Shown here in pieces: positions 59,001 through 64,000 of a stretch of DNA of 64,000 nucleotides (within the stretch, counting starts at the first letter, position 1; every line of letters begins with the position of its first letter). The position numbers and the translations under genes were made by a program. Below the pieces are notes generated by a model. It was given only the letters and a program-made list of their open reading frames with translations, searched no databases and was not told where the DNA came from. Origin of the DNA: Leptidea sinapis (lineage: Eukaryota > Arthropoda > Insecta > Lepidoptera > Pieridae); contig NC_066312.1 of the NCBI RefSeq assembly GCF_905404315.1, positions 15,983,001 through 16,047,000 of the forward strand, read 5' to 3'.

Positions 59001-62000
59001 TTTACCGATACTTTGAAAGTACATATAATATAGTCTTATTAAAGTACTTAAATGCTGTTTTCTAAATAGTATGACAAGAATATACATTTTGTACTTTTAT
59101 ACTAAATTTTTAAATAAAATATTTAAAATTCCTCACACAAGCTTTGTTTGTGCAGTTGGATGTATCTTTTTTTTAAATTCTTAAATAAATAAATTCCCTT
59201 ATATTTACAATTTTGTTTTATTTTCTTGAATTTGGACCGAGTACCCAATTAAAAGGTTTAATTTTAAGTATTTCCCGACAAAATCAAAATAATAATGTGT
59301 AAGTACTATTCAATTACCCAAGCGGCTAAGAACGCTCACATAACATTAATTTAAAAGGAATAATTCTTAAAACCTTTGATTTTTGGAACGAAGTTCCTTA
59401 CGGCAGGCTTGGAGGAGATAGGGATTTTGCTGCGGGACCGAACTGAAAAAATGTGATAGTAAAACCGTAAGAAAAAGTCCGTGGAATAAAACCGTTAAAT
59501 GAGACGTGCGCAGGCGCGACAGTCGTATACACAAGCGAGTAGTGTATAATACCTTTCTCTCTTTTTTTTCTTTCTTTCTTTTAAAGAGACATATTTTGTT
59601 ATTTTAATTGATAATTTAGATTTAGATTTTTTTTTCTTACGTAATTTATTATTTCCTAAAATACTGAATTTCCTAAATACTTTCCTGTACTTAAATAAAA
59701 ACTAATCTGCATCTTTAAGAGAAAAATCAAGAAAATCTACATAAAATTGAACACCATTTTTTTTACAAATTGTGTTGATTCTACATTAGCCGAAGGAACT
59801 TCGTTCCTACCTGGTGTCCCACGACACCACATCTTTAATTTTTTTTTGAAGAATTGAATAACAAAGATTTTGTAACGTTCCGTCCGCGTGCCATTTCTTG
59901 ATTCTTCATAACTATATTTAGAGTTGTTGAAATCTGCATTTATTCTATCATTTCACATCATATATTTTGTGATATAAGATTATTGCTGGTAAGTAAAACA
60001 TGAAGGCATAGTATGGTAGTGTCCAATTAATTTGGTGTATTTCTTCTAAAAGTGTGGATTGTATTGAATGGATTATGAAGAATAAAATTTTGAATAAAAA
60101 ATATAGCGTTAATATATAAAGTCTATCAAAACTTTCTAGTTATATAGCTCTAAAATATAATCCAAGAATAATTTTATTTAATACCTATAACAGAATTACT
60201 ATGATTAAATTATATACTGTAATCCAACTGTAGCCACCATTATTTTCTTTTCTAGATTCAAGTTTTCAAACATACCCTATTATTTCGAATACAGACGGGT
60301 GACAAAAGTCAGCTCAATTAAAATGGTATATTTTTCTAAAATTACAAACCTGTGGAGGAGTTTGTTAAAGAATTTATCTTAAGAATAACTCATTTCTTAC
60401 AGTAAAAAAGATGCTCATACTTTCTGAAAGTAGCTTCACTTTTTACAATGATTTTAAAATTCCTCCAATCACAGATAAAAATAAAAATAATGAGGTATGT
60501 AAAGTAATGTAGGTAAAGAATTCAATAACATAAACACAGATTTGATTGACTCGATTTTCACCAATGTTTATTGAGAAAACAAACACCAGGCATGCCTTTG
60601 CCACACATGCATTGTCTAAAAGTTATACTTAGCATCGTGTTTTGTTATGTGTTTACATCAAGTAGTCCGCGTACAGATATTTAAAAACTCTCATAATGTT
60701 AACAAGCATGTTGATTGAGCCGAAGACGCAGCTCAGAGCACCAGATCATTCCTGATGTTAGTTTTCGTTGCTCATTTTATTTCACACATTTTAATTCACG
60801 AACCACCATTCACATGTGCGGATTTAACTGCGGTGTTTCTTTGGCATCAACCAAAACTTATTTATCTTCTAAAATAAATATTGCCTAAATTATGCTTTAT
60901 AACATGAGTGATCAGAGAAAGTCCCGTTATAATAGGTACGGTACAGCTAGCAAAAAAAACAGAAACAAGTAGTTTGAAACAGTTGTTCTAGTTTAATTTA
61001 AATTCTAAAATTCATATGAATTTTGTATTAAAACATTAGTTTCACTGTATTTCAACACACATTTCAATTTTATTTATTGGTATCGAGATGCTACTTAGTT
61101 TTGACATTATGTTACACTGTGTGACTTTTGTGTTGGAAAATATATTTTCCAGATTTAAAACTTTTTAATAAATGATAAGAATCGTAATTCTCTTGCTACA
61201 AAATATAAGTTAAACCATAAACCAATACAGATATTAAATTTAAAATTTAACTTTAACGTCTCCAATTATATTTAATAAATCGAAATGACTTCGATTACAA
61301 AGAAAAGTGCGCTACTAATAAAAAATTGACCTGTATTATTTATATTATACATTGTTAATAATGCAGTCTATTCATATAGTGAGTATCTCGCACAAAGGGA
61401 CTTTAATTATTCTCCACTGATATTATTTAAAAAAGAAAATAATCCTGGAATGACTATTATTAATCAAACACAATGTTTCTTTAACATTAAAATTCGCCTC
61501 CTCAGAGGTAAAAAACATTAATATATATTACTAATGACAAAATATAACATACTAATTTGCATCTAAATAATATTGAAATTATTGCAAAAATTTTGTGGTA
61601 TCTGAATTGGAAACGTCATATTATATTTTATTAAAGAATTGATTGTTTCTGTGCTGAAGCAGATCTTTTATATTTGAATTAATAAAAATTGTGTTCGTAT
61701 TTCAGTATAACCTAATGTTGCGACATTTAATACAAATAAAAAGTTACAAAATTTTCGTAAACCGTACATTCGCAGTAGACGATTTATTATTTTTCAGAAA
61801 CTGTACAAACCGTTCGTACGCGACATAAGAAATGGAGAAAGCATTTACTTTTAGGCAACAATATACATTATATATTCAGTATTGGACGTAAGTACTGTGA
61901 GTGTTTTAGTGGCTAGTTTTGTGATGTTCTTGTTTGCGGTTGCTAATCTGGTTTTTTGTGGCCCTGCATGTTTTGTAATATATATGTACTAGATTCCACT

Positions 62001-62503
62001 AACAACACGAATGTATTTTATTACTAAATTTATCAGTTTTAAATAGTTCCATACTCTTTCCACATTAAACGCCGGATTTCCACATTAAACATTCGTAAAT
62101 TGTAACAAATTCTACTTACATTACTGAATTCTGGTGTTTTTTTTATAGAAATAACACATACATCTCCATATATTGTTTCAAAATTTTTAAATTAATGTGG
62201 AATCTAGAAATATCATGTAATCTTCGCCATAATATGTAATTGGTATGTAATAAATGGTTTTATTTACAGTCTGTTAGCTCTGATGAGGATCTAATCAAAC
62301 TAGACGATGCTTCGACTTATGAAGACTTTGATCCGCTGAAATGCCGTGACACTAAGAAAACAAATGAAAAATTAAGTGCAACCACGGATAGTGCCCTATT
62401 GCACGAATACGGCTTAGATTTCAGTAGTTTTTGCATGAAGAGCTCCAACACGATGCAAGGAACTTCGACGAGTGTACCTAAGGGTTGGACAACATTTAAT
62501 TGA
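41039..62503 (+). CDS. DENND1: DENN domain-containing protein 1 (connecdenn), Rab35 GEF, whole gene
   Basis: Fourteen coding exons join in phase to 737 aa. DENND1 proteins exchange GDP for GTP on Rab35 at clathrin-coated vesicles and endosomes, linking endocytosis to recycling. It starts MGSRVRE, like human MGSRIKE. The uDENN part (about 1-110) includes SHLPWHDIFYK, and the cDENN part (about 115-290) includes LPSIPEN, TEYFSAID, MTWQHIFIPILPKHLIDYL and APMPYLIG. The dDENN part (about 290-380) has DVVILDVDANKLDTPFNDLE, AFLRALVCLIGGYRDAI and FIDERLELLNSG. A basic linker, a Ser-rich stretch and a Pro/Arg-rich stretch (PPRLPKRP) follow, the last suited to SH3 domains. The C-terminus has EDFDPLK and ends GWTTFN, a WxxF motif of the AP-2 alpha-ear type; human DENND1A, as I recall it, also ends in a WxxF. 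Domain borders are approximate. Confidence 0.93.
41601..41756 (+). CDS. DENND1: DENND1 exon 2: uDENN
   Basis: Acceptor tttaatttacag, donor gtttgt. Encodes ETARYLFELFCEVSPGDQAK through IPKFTFPCELE. Confidence 0.92.
42059..42196 (+). CDS. DENND1: DENND1 exon 3: uDENN
   Basis: Acceptor atatttcag, donor gtaagt. Encodes FIQHYSFVLTSVDSKYTFCF and SFVFLSHLPWHDIFY. Confidence 0.93.
42745..43020 (-). mobile_element. LINE ORF2 C-terminal fragment in DENND1 intron 3
   Basis: An 84-codon minus-strand frame reads MTHQIYKASVSGLVGHGRPH RTFVDQIG, NRNRRACMKRVINVEEVCEV CKDR and ends VSAYPDGNKV. It matches the usual lepidopteran LINE ending (RGRPRRTF, RRACMKRSMNV, CKDRSRWK, VSAYPKG). A short (AC)n run beyond the stop (42752-42770) marks the 3' end. 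Confidence 0.78.
43105..43204 (-). repeat. Hairpin repeat, copy 2
   Basis: Inverted relative of 40203-40295, with caaaagtgtgc and gcacacttttc pairing across a 15-base loop. Confidence 0.65.
43210..44230. other. Intron DNA with nothing recognised
   Basis: DENND1 intron 3. Open frames here, such as 43917-44195, lack splice-supported context and family resemblance. Confidence 0.45.
44233..44440. mobile_element. MITE family D, complete copy
   Basis: About 208 bp with ends TAACAGGCGTTTTCAATAAT and, read in reverse, TAACGGCCATTTTCAATAAC. The internal caccgtttaatgacaaaatc and ggatagatttgtctacctct are shared with 39800-40198. Confidence 0.8.
44445..45499. other. Intron DNA with nothing firmly recognised
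   Basis: 44965-45190 (cccactgctggcgatgaacg) resembles a repeat but no ends were found. Confidence 0.4.
45500..45683 (+). CDS. DENND1: DENND1 exon 4: uDENN to cDENN linker
   Basis: Acceptor gttttttag, donor gtaagt. Encodes LLNCIANLVNSPESRELVSF and ends at the family motif LPSIPEN. Confidence 0.93.
46355..46612 (+). CDS. DENND1: DENND1 exon 5: cDENN core
   Basis: Acceptor tgtattttag, donor gtatgt. Encodes LTEYFSAIDTKCMAGLWAAL, HERRVAIVASKPSRLSACVQ and WQHIFIPILPKHLIDYLAAP followed by MPYLIG. Confidence 0.95.
46613..47431. other. Intron DNA with nothing recognised
   Basis: Very AT-rich DENND1 intron 5. Confidence 0.5.
47432..47533 (+). CDS. DENND1: DENND1 exon 6: cDENN end, dDENN start
   Basis: Acceptor tatttcacag, donor gtaagt. 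Encodes ADVVILDVDANKLDTPFNDL, matching human DDVVILNVDTNTLETPFDDL. Confidence 0.95.
47774..48133. mobile_element. MITE in DENND1 intron 6, next to exon 7
   Basis: Ends GGCTGGGTTGCATACAATCA and, read in reverse, GGCTGGAATGCACCAACTAA. The interior is rich in gttaa/ttaac words. It stops about 30 bases before exon 7, so most of the intron's 3' end is transposon-derived. Confidence 0.7.
48164..48276 (+). CDS. DENND1: DENND1 exon 7: dDENN
   Basis: Acceptor tttcaatttcag, donor gtatat. Encodes VASLKKALSDKNALGDTVSR and AFLRALVCLIGGYRDAI. A MITE ends about 30 bases upstream. Confidence 0.93.
48865..48973 (+). CDS. DENND1: DENND1 exon 8: dDENN
   Basis: Acceptor gcctattttag, donor gtaaga. Encodes RIEKGQLITFNPEAFVKTRK and the helix QPFLNKILQSQIFQQ. 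Confidence 0.92.
49286..49400 (+). repeat. tRNA-derived SINE-like fragment
   Basis: cccgttggctcgctcggacg then cccgagtggcacggtttcga recalls tRNA A- and B-box spacing (TGGCTC..., GGTTTCGAGTC). The stems are poor, so it is not a tRNA gene. Confidence 0.4.
49472..49660 (+). CDS. DENND1: DENND1 exon 9: dDENN end
   Basis: The acceptor is gcatgtattag; the later AG (tttatag) would lose the conserved FID. Encodes FIDERLELLNSGRGFNDEFE and a basic helix to KNVKNK. Donor gttagt. Confidence 0.9.
49905..50233 (-). pseudogene. Unrecognised decayed coding-like segment, antisense in DENND1 intron 9
   Basis: On the minus strand, two frames joined by one shift read NLGFLKVELRVEKYRELFED HGMG, then VVSAYLLGERRSNEYDNTGS, FSAVGDLATDRYNVRTKAEI and, after a stop, ANLSEWYVPFDGPYNPWKPS. 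Composition is coding-like and unlike the AT-rich surroundings. I do not recognise the family. The plus-strand frame over the same bases (49907-50233) is likely its shadow. Confidence 0.35.
50240..51650. other. Intron DNA around the microexon, nothing else recognised
   Basis: DENND1 introns 9 and 10. Only the microexon at 50834-50866 stands out. Confidence 0.5.
50834..50866 (+). CDS. DENND1: DENND1 exon 10, a 33-nt microexon
   Basis: Acceptor atttacag, donor gtgagt. Encodes ASPAVQSAVKT in phase 0/0, corresponding to human KANPAMKTVYK. It can be skipped without a frame change. Confidence 0.78.
51654..52002 (+). mobile_element. Helitron-like non-autonomous element, copy 1
   Basis: Starts TC (tcttaatatatataaatctc), ends ...cgtctgtcggggcagCTAG, and lies exactly between A (51653) and T (52003), the Helitron target. 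Its 3' half (from tctatgagagaatttagtga) matches the element at 56410-56759. Confidence 0.8.
52003..52612. other. Intron DNA with nothing recognised
   Basis: AT-rich DENND1 intron 10. A minus-strand open frame at 52078-52326 has no recognised relative. Confidence 0.45.
52613..52719 (+). CDS. DENND1: DENND1 exon 11: basic linker
   Basis: Acceptor tgtttttgaag, donor gtaaaa. Encodes VRQGGRNVRSAVRDLKNKIP and KTGSRPSSSNTTDEN. Confidence 0.85.
53334..53480 (+). repeat. Dispersed repeat family B, copy 3 (decayed)
   Basis: Words ctactgaatctacc, acaagaaactcaacggccac and tcttttcaatcaaat parallel those at 10690-10780. Confidence 0.5.
53485..54123. other. Intron DNA with nothing recognised
   Basis: AT-rich end of DENND1 intron 11. 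Two overlapping open frames lack splice or family support. Confidence 0.45.
54124..54319 (+). CDS. DENND1: DENND1 exon 12: Ser/Pro-rich
   Basis: Acceptor tattctgctttag, donor gtgagt. Encodes FSCSSATPLSSDSSSSSTPI, HGSPPLEPPPSLPLDLLPEM and on to NEPSSENL. It is less AT-rich than its surroundings, as expected for coding sequence. Confidence 0.85.
54420..54752. mobile_element. MITE with CAGG...TATTACC ends
   Basis: Left CAGGAGCCCTATTACCAAAA and, read in reverse, right CAGGCGGTCTATTACCTAAA. Subterminal cgaaa/cgaag words alternate in both orientations through the interior. About 333 bp, non-coding. Confidence 0.78.
54755..55303. other. Intron DNA with nothing recognised
   Basis: AT-rich DENND1 intron 12. 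Confidence 0.5.
55312..55673. mobile_element. P-element-like non-autonomous element with perfect 8-bp target duplication
   Basis: Identical flanks ttataaac at 55304-55311 and 55674-55681 enclose a 362-bp element. Its ends are CACGGACTAGGTAAAAAAAT and, read in reverse, CACGGACGAGTAAAAAAAGA, about 29 bp paired. Eight-base duplications occur with P and hAT transposases. Inside, 55503-55520 reads ATG-Pro-Ser-Cys-Val-Val, the usual opening of a THAP DNA-binding domain as found at the start of P transposases. The frame closes soon after. The superfamily call is inference. Confidence 0.75.
55682..56405. other. Intron DNA, mostly unrecognised
   Basis: DENND1 intron 12. 56060-56125 shares tagacgaggcattaa with 8925-9060. 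Confidence 0.45.
56410..56759 (+). mobile_element. Helitron-like non-autonomous element, copy 2
   Basis: Starts TCTATATATATAAAAATGAA, with the subterminal ctcgagaacggctggaccga familiar from lepidopteran Helitrons. It ends aacgtctgtcgggtcaaCTAG. It lies between A (56409) and T (56760) with no duplication, as Helitrons do. Non-coding. Confidence 0.88.
56760..57463. other. Intron DNA with nothing recognised
   Basis: AT-rich end of DENND1 intron 12. The in-frame codons from 57287 to 57463 precede the splice acceptor and are not counted as coding. Confidence 0.55.
57464..57841 (+). CDS. DENND1: DENND1 exon 13: Pro/Arg-rich
   Basis: Acceptor attttattttcag, donor GAG|gtaatt (weak at +5). Encodes PPRLPKRPATPVRYP, LSDAPTPPPRSTQAPSTP and a basic/Ser region to NGKVQE. 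The frame stays open past the donor to 57907; see the read-through finding. Confidence 0.85.
57842..57907 (+). CDS. DENND1: Possible read-through extension of exon 13 (alternative C-terminus)
   Basis: If the donor at 57841 is not used, the frame continues for 21 codons: VIVVCILAVIAIIFIYL then RDDD and TGA. This would be a 17-residue hydrophobic segment at the extreme C-terminus, the form of a tail anchor. The isoform would be 681 aa and lose the WxxF end. Poly(A)-type hexamers lie at 58320-58331. No transcript evidence is available here. Confidence 0.35.
   Translation, partial: VIVVCILAVIAIIFIYLRDDD
57908..59384. other. DENND1 intron 13 (or 3' UTR of a read-through transcript)
   Basis: AT-rich, with several AATAAA hexamers (58320-58331, near 58950, near 59112). 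Nothing else recognised. Confidence 0.45.
59385..59807. mobile_element. MITE with GGAACGAAGTTCCTT ends
   Basis: Perfect 15-bp inverted ends ggaacgaagttcctt at 59385-59399 and, read in reverse, 59793-59807. The end sequence is itself a palindrome (gaacgaagttc). The interior has a GC-richer stretch near 59500 (gacgtgcgcaggcgcgacag) and a CT-rich run near 59560. About 423 bp, non-coding. Confidence 0.75.
59810..62269. other. End of DENND1 intron 13
   Basis: AT-rich. The only exon-like signal is at 61798 (see findings). No other feature was recognised. Confidence 0.45.
62270..62503 (+). CDS. DENND1: DENND1 exon 14: C-terminus with adaptor motifs
   Basis: Acceptor ttttatttacag. Encodes SVSSDEDLIKLDDASTYEDF DPLK, YGLDFSSF and the end PKGWTTFN before TGA. 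Acidic and hydrophobic peptides of this kind bind clathrin and AP-2 in the family. Confidence 0.88.
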   Translation, partial: SVSSDEDLIKLDDASTYEDFDPLKCRDTKKTNEKLSATTDSALLHEYGLDFSSFCMKSSNTMQGTSTSVPKGWTTFN

Positions 62504-62753
62504 TGTTTGTCTTACCTACATAGATAATGGGCCTCATCTTAGCAAAGGTCGTAGCGAAAAATGTAGATTCGTTGTAGTCCGTTGTTGCATTTATAAGTTA
62601 CACCATTTTCGCAGGATTCTAGAGTCCTGTCTTGTTTTCGAGTGTGTAAGTGTAAAGTCTAATTACACTAAAGTTTAAACTTATATATTTTAAAAATTAT
62701 TGCAATCCAGTAAAACAATACAAGGCTGAACCATAAAATCCATAAAAATACAA

Positions 62754-62759
62754 AATAAA
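62754..62759 (+). terminator. Poly(A) signal of DENND1
   Basis: AATAAA about 250 bases after the stop codon, followed by T-rich sequence. Confidence 0.5.
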
Positions 62760-64000
62760 ATTTTATAAATCTGTTTTTTTTTCAACAAATTCGGCATAAT
62801 ACACAGTTTTCAGTGATTATATTATTTTTTGCTCTCAAATATACAACAAGCAAACTGGGAGTTTCATAAAGTATTCTTTTCGCGTCGCACTTAGGTACTA
62901 TTTAGCGATACTTGATATTATCTACGCACTTTTCTTCTGTGTATCAAGAACGAAGTTGGAGAAATTGCCTATCTAAATTTCGATCCATAGTTTGATTTTA
63001 AGCTTCTTAAACAGTTCTTTCACGATCAACAAAACGAACCAAACATCCGACCAGACCTCATAATATCTAAACTAACCCATAGTAATAATCGTTTCTTTAA
63101 TCTTTTAACAAGTGGTAGGTTTTACACTGGCTTCATTCTCTATTGTTAAGCAGTAATGTGCAAACATTATTGAGTTTAGGTTTGAACAGCGCCGCAGCCA
63201 GTTAAATTGATAGGCTTAATTTGACTCGTCACTCGTCAGTGCAATCGTGATGCCTGCTGCATGCTGAGCGGTACTGCATTGTAATGGACAGGGCGTTTCT
63301 CTTACATTTAGGTCTTGCTCATTAAAAATCTAAATAGTCACTATCCACGCCGTCGACTTTAATGTGGGTCAGGAAACAACTTCATTTGAAATGTTGAAGT
63401 CTTTGTTACTTCGTGGCTGTATGGCGAGCGTGCTCTGGCATAAGTGCAGTCGTTTATAATGTAGCTTATATTGTATGAAAGCGAGTGAGTTCTTGTCACA
63501 GCCTAGATAAGTAGATAAAGTCTTCCAACACATTTTTGATCAGTGTAATAGAATATCCGTGTCTTTTTTGAGAATAACATTATAAATGCAACAACTAACT
63601 CGATTAATTTACGTTATATAATTATTACAATTGTTTGTGATTTTAAATTACACTCGAAACTCTAATACCTATTTATTACGCATTATTTATATTGGTTGAT
63701 AACTGTACATTATGTTACATACTACCATTAGTTTAGTAAATTATATTTAACTGATATTTTTATGTTTGTATATTTGCAATTGTGTAAGTATTAGCGTTGA
63801 ATAGGAAACCTTGCTCTAGTGATTTGGTGATAGATATTATATTATTATAAATTAATCATTATTATAGGTAACACAGAAAACCCTTTTTGTTTTAGAATAA
63901 CATTTCTCTGTTTTAACTATTTTACTCAATTGTCAAAATAGACTGATTATCTAATACCAAACACCCATTGTCCTTACGAACAAACAAGTAGTGGTGTGAT
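62760..64000. other. Intergenic DNA downstream of DENND1
   Basis: 63170-63250 (gaacagcgccgcagccagtt) is a weak copy of repeat family C. Otherwise nothing recognised. Confidence 0.45.

Noticed and set aside
1..64000. CRISPR arrays, operons, phage or defence islands
   Set aside because: No spaced identical repeats of the right size and no prokaryotic gene organisation; the window is clearly eukaryotic.

Overview
The window is nuclear DNA from an insect, almost certainly a moth or butterfly. It is AT-rich and its genes have small exons, GT-AG splice sites and long introns. The repeat content is lepidopteran in type: Helitron-like elements inserted between A and T and ending CTAG, RTE-type LINE tails ending in GATGATGATGA, mariner and maT remnants, and tRNA-derived SINE pieces. 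There are no bacterial, plasmid, phage or CRISPR features. All intron-exon joins below were made by hand from splice signals, reading phase and protein family resemblance.

Three protein-coding genes can be reconstructed. (1) About 1-16.6 kb, plus strand: a stomatin/band-7 (SPFH) membrane protein in seven exons. The window begins at or just before a good start codon, and the protein is 276 aa. (2) 21.7-30.4 kb, minus strand: a FAM194/ERICH6-like protein of about 757 aa with a cysteine-rich N-terminus and a C-terminal FAM194 domain. Two candidate upstream exons both encode an Arg-Cys-Glu-Ala-Cys motif. (3) 41.0-62.5 kb, plus strand: the insect orthologue of DENND1/connecdenn, a Rab35 guanine-nucleotide exchange factor of clathrin-coated vesicles, in 14 coding exons (737 aa) and ending in an AP-2-binding type WxxF motif.

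Stomatin and the FAM194-like gene are convergent. The FAM194-like gene and DENND1 are divergent, with about 10.6 kb of repeat-rich DNA between their start codons. The three genes do not form a pathway cluster; they are ordinary neighbours.

Introns and intergenic DNA carry many mobile-element remains: a Tc1/mariner-type element with about 260-bp terminal inverted repeats (1.5-2.3 kb), a hAT-like element (5.5 kb), LINE tails (4.7, 6.5, 6.9, 20.3, 35.8, 42.8 kb), a mariner remnant (23.2-24.4 kb), a maT copy (28.1-29.2 kb), a 1.5-kb foldback element (31.4-33.0 kb), a GC-rich hairpin-rich retroelement tail (36.8-37.4 kb), MITEs at 39.9, 44.2, 47.8, 54.4 and 59.4 kb, a P-element-like MITE with an 8-bp target duplication (55.3 kb), and two Helitron-like elements (51.7 and 56.4 kb).

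The most interesting points are a possible tail-anchored isoform of DENND1 made by reading through its penultimate coding exon, the pair of similar, same-phase, possibly mutually exclusive exons in the FAM194-like gene, the long hairpin element between the two divergent genes, and the P-like element that still holds a THAP-type start.
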